Shown: positions 53,371 through 62,508 of the stretch, piece after piece
Numbering within the stretch: the stretch's first letter is position 1
How the letters are laid out: each line of letters begins with the position of its first letter
Assembly (NCBI GenBank): GCA_046582115.1
Contig: JAYGFA010000058.1
Coordinates: 1 to 64,000, forward strand
Direction of reading: 5' to 3'
DNA length: 64,000 nucleotides
Source: UBA11889 sp046582115
GTDB taxonomy: Bacteria; Pseudomonadota; Gammaproteobacteria; Pseudomonadales; Azotimanducaceae
Made by a program: the position numbers and the translations under genes
Notes under the pieces: model-generated
Databases searched by the model: none
The model's input: only the letters and a program-made list of their open reading frames with translations
Told to the model about the DNA's origin: nothing

Positions 53371-53446
53371 GGCCAGGTAGCTCAGTCGGTAGAGCAGTGG
53401 ACTGAAAATCCTCGTGTCGGCAGTTCGATTCTGCCCCTGGCCACCA
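53371..53446 (+). tRNA. tRNA-Phe (anticodon GAA), CCA encoded
   Basis: A 76-base cloverleaf. The acceptor stem GGCCAGG pairs perfectly with CCTGGCC, followed by encoded ACCA (the discriminator A plus CCA). The D arm is GCTC-AGTCGGTA-GAGC, the T arm GGCAG-TTCGATT-CTGCC, and the variable loop GTGTC. The anticodon loop CTGAAAA gives GAA. The anticodon stem GTGGA/TCCTC has one T-T mismatch at its second pair, where related tRNAs have a Watson-Crick pair. Confidence 0.95.
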
Positions 53447-53795
53447 CATGCCCAAGCTATTAACGGAACAAGTCAAAGACAGACTGCAGCGGTTTTGGTC
53501 GGATTCGTGGTCTAACCGACAAGGCATTGATGCTTTGCATCGCCACCCGCAACGCCTCCTAAAAAAGGAGCTGTGCTAAGATCGACAATCTGGGGACCGG
53601 GGACCAGAGCTCAAGGCGCCTTGTTGTCGGCGTGAGAATGTCAAAACGTTCCGCGACCGTTGTTCCGTCGTTTCGCACGTCCCGCAGTGACGCGCAAGCA
53701 TTGCAGGAGTCAGGGCCGGTGACGAGAAACTGTCTTAGCACATTCGCAAGACATCGCATTACTGGTTAAAACTCCACAAGGATTTTTTCGGGTTT
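53447..53795. other. Intergenic region between tRNA-Phe and the ABC exporter
   Basis: I see no gene in these 349 bases. Several symmetries are present: GATGC/GCATC at 53529-53541, CTCCT/AGGAG with an A5 loop at 53556-53570, a perfect palindrome CAAGGCGCCTTG at 53612-53623, and CGACAA/TTGTCG flanking it (53583-53588 and 53624-53629), plus a direct repeat of GGGGACC near 53592-53605. Some may end the tRNA transcript or form the leader of the exporter operon. AAGGA lies 14 bases before the exporter start. Confidence 0.5.
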
Positions 53796-55661
53796 ATGGC
53801 TCAGTTCGGTCAATACACACCTCCGGTATATAGACGGCAGCGGATAGAACGAGCGCGTCCTTCCCTTAAGCATCTGGCACACCTACAAAGGCTTTTCCCG
53901 TACGCATACCAGTATCGCGTGAAGATCATGCTTGGTATCGCAGGATTAATTGCAATTCAAATGTGTGGTGCGGCGATGCCCATGTTTTTGAGGACTGCGA
54001 TCGATTCGTTAGCAATTAAGGATCCCAATATCTTGATGCCCGTGTTGGGTATTTTTGCCGTCGTTTTGGTGCGCTCGGTGATTTCGGTGTACTCAAGCCG
54101 GATATTGCAGCGGGTTGCGATCAGTTCCTCTTACGACATTCGCAAACGCTTTTTCAGTCATGTGCAACGAATGGGCTCGGTCTTTTTCAACCGTTTTGGG
54201 ACGGGCGATGTTATGTCGAGGTCCTCGGGTGATATCGCCATGGTCCGCAGAGTCATTGCGTTCGGCTGGGTCCAAGTACTCACTTTAGTTTTTTCGATCG
54301 TCGTTGGTTTGTCTTTCATGTTGTATTTGTCGCCGTCGCTAACGGTTTTAGTGTTACTGCCAACGCCGGTCGTGGTTTACATCGGCGTAACGATGTCGCG
54401 CCGGCTTTTCCCGATGGTGAGAGAACGGCGCCAGGCCATGGACGACGTGACATCGTTTACCTCCGAAAATCTCAACGGCATTCGGACGGTGCAGGCGATG
54501 GCGCAGGAGCAACAAGAAATCAGCCGTTTCGACGACATGGGCACGCGGTATGCCAGTTTGGTCTATCGAACCACCAAATACCGGGCAAAGATGAATTTAG
54601 TCATGCCGTTTGTCTCGATTTTTTCGACGCTCCTTATTCTTGGATACGGCGGTCAGTTAGTCATTGACGGCGTGATTACCGTGGGGACGTACACTGCCTT
54701 TTTCGCATACATGTACATGGTTACGGGCCCGATCGGTCAAGTTGGGGGTTGGCTCTCGACGCTTACCAGTGCAGCAGCTGCGACCGAACGGTTATTTGAA
54801 GTGCTGGATTATAAACCGGAGATTGAAGACGACCCGCGGACTACCGTGCGAGGCCAGATCCAAGGTCATGTTGAATTCCGTCATTTTTCGTACGCCTATC
54901 CCGGGGCCGAAAAAGACGCGGTTCACGATATTTCTTTGACCATAGATGCCGGAGAAACCGTTGCATTTCTTGGGCGGGTGGGGTGTGGCAAATCGACCGT
55001 TTTACGGTCATTGGTACGCATGAACGATCCCGAACCAGGGATGCTACTGATTGATGGTGAAGATGTTCGGCACTACTCGTTACAACAGCTTCGATCAGAA
55101 GTTGCATTGATTCCCCAAGATCCATTCTTGTTTTCCCTCACCATTCGCGACAATTTAACCTATGACGATCCCGATCGTGACCTGCCGCCGATCGAGTACG
55201 CGGCTCAACTCGCTGAACTCCTTGACGCAATCAATGAATTTCCCGATCGAATGAATACTATCGTCGGCGAACGAGGGATCACGTTATCGGGAGGACAGAA
55301 ACAGCGGGCAACATTGGCCCGAGGTCTCATCCGAGGTGCCCGGATCCTTGCAATGGATGATTGTTTTTCGAGCGTGGATACGCGGACGGAAGAACGCATC
55401 CTCGGACGCTTGAAAGAGGTTCGTCAGGGTCTCACGACCCTGCTCATTTCCCACCGTGTGTCGACCGCGAGGCATGCGGATCGTATTTTTGTGATGGAAG
55501 ACGGAAGAATATTTGAGTCGGGGACGCATGCCGAACTCATGGCTAAAGGCGGTTACTACGCAGATTTAGAGGCAGTGCAAAGTAACCAAGATCAGGATCG
55601 ACAACGAAAGGCTGCCCTGCTTAAGAATCTTGATATCGAGGTTCAGGTGGTTAACGGATGA
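53796..55661 (+). CDS. ABC exporter half-transporter, degenerate-site subunit (MdlA-like)
   Basis: A 621-residue half-transporter: about six membrane segments in residues 35-320, then an ABC domain. Walker A is GRVGCGKST, the signature is LSGGQKQR, and Walker B ends in AMDDCFS, where the usual catalytic glutamate is aspartate. That substitution marks the degenerate-site partner of heterodimeric exporters such as MdlAB, BmrCD or TM287/288. It overlaps the next gene by 4 bases. The substrate may be lipid, peptide or drug. Confidence 0.88.
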   Translation: MAQFGQYTPPVYRRQRIERARPSLKHLAHLQRLFPYAYQYRVKIMLGIAGLIAIQMCGAAMPMFLRTAIDSLAIKDPNILMPVLGIFAVVLVRSVISVYSSRILQRVAISSSYDIRKRFFSHVQRMGSVFFNRFGTGDVMSRSSGDIAMVRRVIAFGWVQVLTLVFSIVVGLSFMLYLSPSLTVLVLLPTPVVVYIGVTMSRRLFPMVRERRQAMDDVTSFTSENLNGIRTVQAMAQEQQEISRFDDMGTRYASLVYRTTKYRAKMNLVMPFVSIFSTLLILGYGGQLVIDGVITVGTYTAFFAYMYMVTGPIGQVGGWLSTLTSAAAATERLFEVLDYKPEIEDDPRTTVRGQIQGHVEFRHFSYAYPGAEKDAVHDISLTIDAGETVAFLGRVGCGKSTVLRSLVRMNDPEPGMLLIDGEDVRHYSLQQLRSEVALIPQDPFLFSLTIRDNLTYDDPDRDLPPIEYAAQLAELLDAINEFPDRMNTIVGERGITLSGGQKQRATLARGLIRGARILAMDDCFSSVDTRTEERILGRLKEVRQGLTTLLISHRVSTARHADRIFVMEDGRIFESGTHAELMAKGGYYADLEAVQSNQDQDRQRKAALLKNLDIEVQVVNG

Positions 55662-57646
55662 ATACGCAAGTCAGTGCACCCCCGGGAACGCCATCTCGAG
55701 ACTACTCGGCGTTCGACGCGGAACTTACGCACAAGGCGCTTAACGTCAATATGTTCGTGCGACTGCTCGCGTGGCTAAAGCCCTATCGTTTCACGCTCTC
55801 CATCAGCATCGTATTATCGCTTGCGTCAGCCGCAATCGCTGTGTTGCAACCGATTGTAAACGGACGGGTCGTAATCGATACGATCTTGCTACCCGATCAA
55901 GAATTCAGCGAACTGCCCGATTACGGTATGGGTGAGTTCGTGTACGGGGTCGCCGATTGGACAGGTGCTTCGCCACTTATGTCGGCCGTGTTCGTGTATG
56001 CGTTTCTGGTATTGGTCTCGTCACTTGCGTCGTATGGTCATCGATTGCTGCTGTCTCGATCGACATTGCAAGCGTTACGGGATTTGCGCAGCGAGCTTTT
56101 TCGTAAACTCGAAACCAAGCCGATGTCCTTCTACGACCATGTCTCGGTGGGCAGGGTCATGACGCGTTTGACAAATGACGTAGAAAATCTCATTGAACTA
56201 TTGACCGGGGTGCTGGAGTTGGTGGGGGACTTTATTCCCTTTTTCTTGGCGCTCTTCCTAATGTGGGCCATCAGTCCAGTACTAACCATGTACACGATGG
56301 TGTTGATTCCTGTCGTTGCCGTTGCGACGTCGCTTTTTCGAAAGGCGCTCGGCAACACCTATCGGAACGTGCGCAATGCCGTATCCAGTATTAACCAGTA
56401 CATGCAAGAAAACTTGATTGGGATGGAGGTAGTCCAACTCTCTCGTCGCGAACGGCTAAACACTCAACAATTTGGCGAACGCAACGAAGCGCATCGCGAT
56501 TATCAGTTCCACGCGATGAACCTAGAGACTGTTTACAGCTCCTTCAACAACAGCCTGATCACGGTGGCGACGGGCGTCATTATTTGGTTTGGTGGTGGCG
56601 AAGTTATTCAAGAAGCGATTTCGCTTGGATCGGTGGTCGTCTTTACGCAACTCATTGGCATGATGATTGGGCCGGTCCAAGAGGTCGGTTACCAGTTCAA
56701 TACGCTGTTTAGGGCGATGGCGTCGGGGGAACGAATTTTCCAGGCCATCGATTGGGACGAGAGCATTAAGGAGCCTGATGAACCGGTCTCGTTACCGAGC
56801 AACTTGCGTGGACGGATTGAGTTTCGAAACGTGTCGTTTTCCTACTACATGGGTGAAGAAGTCATCCACGATGTTTCGTTCAAGGTGAACGCTGGCGAAA
56901 AACTGGCGATCGTTGGGCCGACAGGGTCGGGGAAAAGTACGCTGATCAAGCTCCTGGGACGTTTTTATGATTTTGACGATGGCAAGGTTTTTCTCGATGA
57001 CGTCGATGTCAATCACATTGCATCGGCGGACCTGAGGCGACGAGTGGGCATTGTTCTACAGGACTTCCACATCTTTTCGGGCACTGTGCTCGACAACATT
57101 ACGCTCAACAACCCTGGTATTAGCAATGAGGATGCTGTGGAAGCCGCACGCGTTGTGAATGCTGATCCGTTCATTCGCGCGTTGCCTCAGGGATATGAAA
57201 CGTTTCTATCCGAACGTGGACTCAATTTGTCCCAAGGTCAAAGGCAGTTACTCGCCTTTGCGCGCGTTGTAGCTGCGGATCCCGAAATTCTGGTTTTGGA
57301 TGAAGCGACCGCCAGTATCGATACCGCGACCGAACTGGTCATTCAAGACGCGCTCCATCGAATCATGGAAGGGCGCACATCGATCGTGATCGCTCATCGG
57401 TTACAAACGATTCGAGAATGCGACAAGGTACTGGTACTTCATCACGGCAAGGTCCGTGAATACGGCACTCACGAAGAACTCATGGCGTTGAAAGGGATCT
57501 ATTACACGTTACACGAATTGCAGTTCCAGGATAGCCGCATCGCGGCCGAGCTGTCAGGCGACACGGTTGATCCTGCCGGCGTTGAGCATGCGACGCGTCC
57601 GCCGGACAACCCGACGCCGGACGAACCAGAGGGAGAAGACCGCTAG
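55658..57646 (+). CDS. ABC exporter half-transporter, catalytic-site subunit (MdlB-like)
   Basis: A 662-residue half-transporter with the same layout. Walker A is GPTGSGKST, the signature region reads LSQGQRQL, and Walker B ends in VLDEATAS with the canonical glutamate. The signature serine is followed by Gln in place of Gly, a known variant. A 30-residue acidic, proline-rich tail follows the ABC domain. It pairs with the preceding gene to form one functional and one degenerate ATP site. The next gene starts one base after its stop. Confidence 0.88.
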   Translation: MNTQVSAPPGTPSRDYSAFDAELTHKALNVNMFVRLLAWLKPYRFTLSISIVLSLASAAIAVLQPIVNGRVVIDTILLPDQEFSELPDYGMGEFVYGVADWTGASPLMSAVFVYAFLVLVSSLASYGHRLLLSRSTLQALRDLRSELFRKLETKPMSFYDHVSVGRVMTRLTNDVENLIELLTGVLELVGDFIPFFLALFLMWAISPVLTMYTMVLIPVVAVATSLFRKALGNTYRNVRNAVSSINQYMQENLIGMEVVQLSRRERLNTQQFGERNEAHRDYQFHAMNLETVYSSFNNSLITVATGVIIWFGGGEVIQEAISLGSVVVFTQLIGMMIGPVQEVGYQFNTLFRAMASGERIFQAIDWDESIKEPDEPVSLPSNLRGRIEFRNVSFSYYMGEEVIHDVSFKVNAGEKLAIVGPTGSGKSTLIKLLGRFYDFDDGKVFLDDVDVNHIASADLRRRVGIVLQDFHIFSGTVLDNITLNNPGISNEDAVEAARVVNADPFIRALPQGYETFLSERGLNLSQGQRQLLAFARVVAADPEILVLDEATASIDTATELVIQDALHRIMEGRTSIVIAHRLQTIRECDKVLVLHHGKVREYGTHEELMALKGIYYTLHELQFQDSRIAAELSGDTVDPAGVEHATRPPDNPTPDEPEGEDR

Positions 57647-57647
57647 T

Positions 57648-59000
57648 TTGATTAAGCAATCTCCTGACAGTAGGAAAATTTTTCGAATCCGCACTATTTT
57701 TACTCTGGCTCGCCGTGGGTTGTTGGTGTATCTAGCCATCGGAGCAACGATCGCTGCCGTTTCGGGGGAATCGTCTGTGAAGAACCTGGGAACTGCCGCG
57801 CTGCGCGTATTTCTTGATTGTGAGAAAGGCTGCGATATGAACTTCATACGCGGAGAAATTTTCTACATTAATTACATCCGCGATCGACTCGACGCCCAGG
57901 TACACGTGATGGTGACTCGAGAACGCAGCGGCTCTGGCCGGGAGTACACACTACGATTTCTTGGGCTCGAAGAGTTTACTGGACTCGATCAACAACTTCG
58001 CTACTACACGAGCGATACCGATACGGACGACGAGAGGCGCCGTGGCTTTGTAAGAATGTTGCAATTGGGTTTGGTTCCCTATGCGGTACAAACGCCGGCC
58101 GGCGAGTTGCTTAGGGTTTCATACTCGGGCGAGTCAACGGAAAGTCCTCGGTTGACGTCTCTTGGAGTACAGCCGGCCGAGGATCCTTGGAATTACTGGG
58201 TGTTTCGTAGCGAGGTTCGTGGCCACGTTGACCGGCAGGAACGTCGTGATGAGACCGATGTCAGGGGCTCCTTTTATGCGAGTCGTACGACAGAAAATTG
58301 GCGCATGGGCATGGGTACCTCCCACAGTCGAGTGGAACGGAACTTCGAATTCGATAGCGGCGCTACGCTAAAAGACGTCAGCCGCCGGTCGAACATAAGT
58401 GGTTGGGGAATCAAATCGCTGGGGAAACACTGGGGCATTGGCCTTGGTGCGCGTAGTGAACAGTCGAGTTACCGCAATCTTGACCGTGTGGTTCGGGTAG
58501 CAGGCGCGCTGGAATACAACCTTTACCCCTATTCCCAATATGCCGAGCGCTCTCTCACGTTTGGCTATTATGCGGGGGCGACTCGATTGAATTATGAAAC
58601 GCGAACTATATTTGGCGAGCTTGAGGAATCCAAGGCGGACCAAGGACTCTTTATTGAGTACGACCTGGAACAGCGTTGGGGCGACATCGGTGCAGATATC
58701 AAAGCGTCCCATTTCCTAGACGATACCGACTTGTATCGGATATCGATCAAAGGCGATATCGATTATCGGATCGTTCGCGGACTGGATATAAACTTCTGGG
58801 CCGAAGCGTCGCTGGTTCGCGATCAGATATACCTTGCGGCAGGCGGAACCACTGATGAGGAAGTCCTTCTGGGACACCGCGCGCTGGACACGGAATTTGA
58901 AACCAAGGTTGGGTTAGGTCTGAAGTACACATTTGGATCGATCTATAACAATGCGGTAAATAATCGTCTAAGTGGCGCCAGTTTCACGCGGTTATTCTGA
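57648..59000 (+). CDS. Predicted exported outer-membrane beta-barrel protein of unknown function
   Basis: About 450 residues beginning at TTG 57648, one base after the ABC gene, with GGGAGAAG upstream. A basic N-terminus and a hydrophobic segment (RRGLLVYLAIGATIAAVSG) suggest an export signal. An N-terminal domain contains two cysteines (FLDCEKGCD), then IRGEIFYINYIRDRLDAQVHV. From about residue 180 the sequence alternates polar and hydrophobic residues with many aromatics and glycines, and it ends in Phe (SFTRLF), all typical of outer-membrane barrels. I recall similar conserved hypothetical proteins in other phyla but no known role. Co-transcription suggests an envelope partner of the exporter. 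Confidence 0.6.
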   Translation: MIKQSPDSRKIFRIRTIFTLARRGLLVYLAIGATIAAVSGESSVKNLGTAALRVFLDCEKGCDMNFIRGEIFYINYIRDRLDAQVHVMVTRERSGSGREYTLRFLGLEEFTGLDQQLRYYTSDTDTDDERRRGFVRMLQLGLVPYAVQTPAGELLRVSYSGESTESPRLTSLGVQPAEDPWNYWVFRSEVRGHVDRQERRDETDVRGSFYASRTTENWRMGMGTSHSRVERNFEFDSGATLKDVSRRSNISGWGIKSLGKHWGIGLGARSEQSSYRNLDRVVRVAGALEYNLYPYSQYAERSLTFGYYAGATRLNYETRTIFGELEESKADQGLFIEYDLEQRWGDIGADIKASHFLDDTDLYRISIKGDIDYRIVRGLDINFWAEASLVRDQIYLAAGGTTDEEVLLGHRALDTEFETKVGLGLKYTFGSIYNNAVNNRLSGASFTRLF

Positions 59001-59007
59001 CTACAGG

Positions 59008-60741
59008 CTAATCGGCCTGGGTTGAGTTTCGAGCACAGTTTGCTGCAGCTGACTTTCGGTCGTGCTCGTTATTATTATTGGCGCTGGGTGGTTCGTTATG
59101 GAATGTGGATGGCGAAAGAACGTGGTATTGGTTGGGCGCAAGTGGGCCAAAGCGCTCAACGCGACCATTCGCCCAACGAACGTGGACGAATTGATCGGAT
59201 GGATCGTCTGGAAAGTTGAACGTAAGCCTGTGATCGTGGGAGGAGGCATAGCCACCGTCTGTCGCCACGTATCGAACTTCACCCGCATTTGCTTCCCGCC
59301 AAGCACTCGCGCCGATGGCGTGGCGATGCGCGTCGGTATCCCGTAAATCGACTCCAAGCCAGGCGTAAGAGTAAGAATCATTCCGAAATAGCTTGGCTGG
59401 GCCATTATTGTTAGTGACGACGATGTCGGTATCGCCGTCGTTGTCCAGATCGCCGAAGGCGGCACCACGGCTAACGTCCAATTGAGCAAAGGCGTCTTCG
59501 GATGTGACTTCATGGAATCTCCCGCGGCCGTCGTTACGCCAGAGCTGATTACGTTGGCGGAGCGGTGGTTCAAATCCTGCCGCTCGCTGAGATTCGATGA
59601 TTGTTACGGCTCCGTTCGCACTGAATAGATCGAGATCGCTATCGCCGTCGATATCGATCCATCCATTGCCAAAGCCGGTAAAAGGAATGCTGGAGGTTGC
59701 TAGTCCTGATACGCTCGACTGGTCGTCAAACCAACCACAGCCATCGTTAACGTAGAGCGTGTTGCTCTCTTTCACGTCGTGAGTAAGAAATAGATCTGGG
59801 TCGCCGTCCTGGTCGTAATCGGCTACCGCTACGCCCATGCTGGCTTCGGCGATTCCATAGACATTGAGTGCCGCGCCGGATAGTAAGGCGTTGTCGTTAA
59901 AGCGCCCACCTCCCTGATTTAGCCAAAGAAAATTTTCACCCGCATCGTTCGCGACATAGAAGTCGATGTGTCCGTCGCGGTTAAAGTCCCGAGCAACAAC
60001 GCCCATCCCGCGTCCCGACGAATGCGCTATTCCAGATGACTCGGTCACGTTTTCGAAGCGGCCGCTGCCTAAGTTCCGATAGAATTGGTCGGGCGATGGC
60101 GCGTAGTTTTGCGGTCCACAGTACGTGATCCTTGAAGAGTAATGCCGACAGACCTTGTGCTCTTCAAGCGCGAATTGGAGATAATTGACTACGTAAAGAT
60201 CGAGTAGCCCATCGGCGTCGATGTCTGCAAAACTCGCGCCAATTGACCATAGGTCGCCGGCGAGACCCGCTTTTTTCGTGATGTCCACGAATCGTCCGTT
60301 GCCCACGTTCTCGAAAAGCTGGTTTGCGCCGAAATTCGCGAGAAATACGTCGGTGTCGCCGTCGTTATCAATGTCGGCGCTGGCGATTCCCATGCCGTAA
60401 CCCGTCGCCCGCACACCTGAAATCTCGGTGATATCTTCAAAGCGAAGGTTTCCAGCTGTACTTACGTTGCGAAACAGGCGATCTCCAGTTCTGACTGAGC
60501 GTGCGGCACGCAGAGGCCCGCCCTGGACGGCCCAGATATCCATACGACCGTCGTTATCGAAGTCAAGAATACCCACCCCGGCCCCGACGATTTCCACCGT
60601 CCACAGTTCGCCTTCGTTGCCGTTCTCGTGCGTAAAATCGAGCCCCGCATCCACCGCCATTTCGAGAAATTCTGCGCGGTGACTCGGTGCGTACATGAGT
60701 GAGATCAGCAAGATCGCGCGAAAGAAAAATGGCGACTTCAT
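59008..60741 (-). CDS. Exported FG-GAP/VCBS-repeat protein with ASPIC/UnbV domain (CRTAC1 family)
   Basis: A 577-residue secreted protein. A signal peptide (MKSPFFFRAILLISLMYAPSHRA) precedes about six FG-GAP-type repeats with calcium loops such as DFDNDGRMD, DIDNDGDTD and DYDQDGDPD. The C-terminal region from about residue 465 (IGASAWREANAGEVRYV, then VHVRWANG) is the ASPIC/UnbV domain. The repeats should fold as a beta-propeller. The C-terminal tail is Asn- and Ser-rich. The start is ATG 60741; a TTG at 60759 is possible. It is last of three tandem paralogues and converges on the barrel gene with a 7-base gap. Function unknown. Confidence 0.82.
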   Translation of the reverse strand: MKSPFFFRAILLISLMYAPSHRAEFLEMAVDAGLDFTHENGNEGELWTVEIVGAGVGILDFDNDGRMDIWAVQGGPLRAARSVRTGDRLFRNVSTAGNLRFEDITEISGVRATGYGMGIASADIDNDGDTDVFLANFGANQLFENVGNGRFVDITKKAGLAGDLWSIGASFADIDADGLLDLYVVNYLQFALEEHKVCRHYSSRITYCGPQNYAPSPDQFYRNLGSGRFENVTESSGIAHSSGRGMGVVARDFNRDGHIDFYVANDAGENFLWLNQGGGRFNDNALLSGAALNVYGIAEASMGVAVADYDQDGDPDLFLTHDVKESNTLYVNDGCGWFDDQSSVSGLATSSIPFTGFGNGWIDIDGDSDLDLFSANGAVTIIESQRAAGFEPPLRQRNQLWRNDGRGRFHEVTSEDAFAQLDVSRGAAFGDLDNDGDTDIVVTNNNGPAKLFRNDSYSYAWLGVDLRDTDAHRHAIGASAWREANAGEVRYVATDGGYASSHDHRLTFNFPDDPSDQFVHVRWANGRVERFGPLAPNQYHVLSPSTFHNEPPSANNNNEHDRKSAAANCARNSTQAD

Positions 60742-60748
60742 CGGTGGG

Positions 60749-62410
60749 TCAGGGCGCAACTAGTTTCAACGTATCGATTCGACGAACAAGATGGTAACGA
60801 TCGGTATCAAAAGGACCATGCCGCGTTACTACGCCGTCTGGCCATTCGACACGCACAAGGACGGGTTGAGTCCGGGCCCCAAGACCGAACAATAATCGGG
60901 GATCATGTGCGGATGCATAACTTCCGTCCGTCCGTACACGTCGGCGAACAGGTATCGGCGTGTCGAGCCAGACCGTGGCACCGACGACAGCCATATAAGC
61001 CGGTGTCCCACGAACGTCAATGTCGATCCAATGCCCGGACCCGCTATCGTTTCGATAAATGCGAGCACGGCCGTTATTGTTTGTAACAACGACGTCGGTG
61101 TCGCCATCGTTGTCGAGATCGCCAAACGCCGCTCCCCGGCTGACCTCCTCTAAGTCAAACGCTGGTCCGCCGCTCACGCGTGAATAGTGGCCCTTGCCAT
61201 TGTTAAGCCAAAACTGATTAACCTGTCGCAACGGAAGCCCGCCTGGGTCTTTACGTTGTTCTGGAATAGCCGAGACAGCACCGTTGACGCTAATAAGGTC
61301 CAGATCCCCGTCCATATCGATGTCGATCCAACCGGTGCCGAATCCAGTGAACGGGAGACTCGATGCCGAGATGCCGGATGCGTCAGAGCGGTCAGTGTAA
61401 TGACCGTCGCCGTCATTCACATAGAGCGTATTTGTTTCTGCAGTTAGGTGCGTTAAGAACAAATCCACGTCACCGTCTTGGTCGAAATCCTCGGCAGACA
61501 CGCCCATGCTTGCTTCCGAGACCCCATTGGCGTTCACTGCCGCGCCTGCTAGGAGGGCGTTATCGAAAAAACGAACTCTGTCTGTGTTCAACCAGAGCAG
61601 ATTTTCAACAGGATCGTTAGCGACATAGAAATCGGTTTGCCCATCCGAGTTGAAGTCGTTGGCTATGACGCCTAACGCGCCGCCGTGACGTCCCCTAATG
61701 CCCATTCGGTCCGTTACATCCCGAAAGGTGCGATTTCCCTTATTTACGTATAGCCGATCCGATGTGGCGCGGTAATGTTCGGGCGAACAGTAACTTGGTC
61801 GGAGGAAATGATCTCGACAGACTTTGTGATTCGTCAGCGTAAAATCAACATAGTTGGCAACGTAGAGATCAGGTAGCCCATCGCCGTTAACGTCGGAAAA
61901 ACTGGCCGACACGGACCAGGCGTGGTCCTCGAGACCTGATCCGGGCGTTATGTCTCGAAAATGCCCGTCACCAAGATTTTCAAAAAGTTGGTTGGTCCCA
62001 AAGTTCGCGAGGAAGACGTCGAAGTCACCGTCGTTATCGATATCCCCGGTGGCAATACCCACCCCGTATTCCGTCGCGACCACGCCAGAATTTTGAGTCA
62101 CGTCCACGAATCGAACACCATCGTTGTTGCTTACGTTTCGATACAAGCGATCCTGCGGCGGATTGGTACGGTTACGGCCGGCAAGTGGCCCGCCTTGGAT
62201 AAGCCATAGGTCCATGCGTGAGTCACCGTCAAAGTCCAGAATCCCGACACCGGCGCCCATAATTTCGGCTAGCCAGAGCTCCCCCTGCATCCCGTTCACA
62301 TGCCAAAACTCAAGCCCAACGTCCTGCTCTACATTAACAAACCGGACGTCTGCAGCGGCCGTTAGCGGTAGCAACAGCGGACACAGCCAGATGGATTGGG
62401 ATAAATTCAA
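60749..62410 (-). CDS. Exported FG-GAP/VCBS-repeat protein with ASPIC/UnbV domain (CRTAC1 family)
   Basis: A 553-residue paralogue of the preceding protein, with the same block order: GELWLAEIMGAGVGILDFDGD near residue 43, ANFGTNQLFENLG, HKVCRDHF and YCSPEHY, SLPFTGFGTGWIDID, and a C-terminal ASPIC/UnbV domain. The signal peptide is MNLSQSIWLCPLLLPLTAAA. The only usable start is TTG 62410, because an in-frame stop lies three codons upstream; GAAGGG precedes it. It is 7 bases from the next gene, so both are on one transcript. Confidence 0.82.
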   Translation of the reverse strand: MNLSQSIWLCPLLLPLTAAADVRFVNVEQDVGLEFWHVNGMQGELWLAEIMGAGVGILDFDGDSRMDLWLIQGGPLAGRNRTNPPQDRLYRNVSNNDGVRFVDVTQNSGVVATEYGVGIATGDIDNDGDFDVFLANFGTNQLFENLGDGHFRDITPGSGLEDHAWSVSASFSDVNGDGLPDLYVANYVDFTLTNHKVCRDHFLRPSYCSPEHYRATSDRLYVNKGNRTFRDVTDRMGIRGRHGGALGVIANDFNSDGQTDFYVANDPVENLLWLNTDRVRFFDNALLAGAAVNANGVSEASMGVSAEDFDQDGDVDLFLTHLTAETNTLYVNDGDGHYTDRSDASGISASSLPFTGFGTGWIDIDMDGDLDLISVNGAVSAIPEQRKDPGGLPLRQVNQFWLNNGKGHYSRVSGGPAFDLEEVSRGAAFGDLDNDGDTDVVVTNNNGRARIYRNDSGSGHWIDIDVRGTPAYMAVVGATVWLDTPIPVRRRVRTDGSYASAHDPRLLFGLGARTQPVLVRVEWPDGVVTRHGPFDTDRYHLVRRIDTLKLVAP

Positions 62411-62508
62411 TATCCCTTCTCACGCATGTCTTTGACCAAATACTACCCGTGACTGGGGTCGAGCAATACAGGAAGTTTTTTGATTAACTCTTTGCGAGAA
62501 AGCCAGGG

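Noticed and set aside
53324..53527. Minus-strand frame of 67 codons with a GAESNCRHEDFQSTALPTELPG-like stretch
   Set aside because: It lies antisense to tRNA-Phe. This stretch is a well-known spurious protein produced by reading tRNA complements.
59001..59573. 190-codon minus-strand frame under the FG-GAP gene
   Set aside because: It is rich in Thr, Pro and Ser, without family motifs, and fully overlaps a frame with clear FG-GAP and ASPIC/UnbV sequence.
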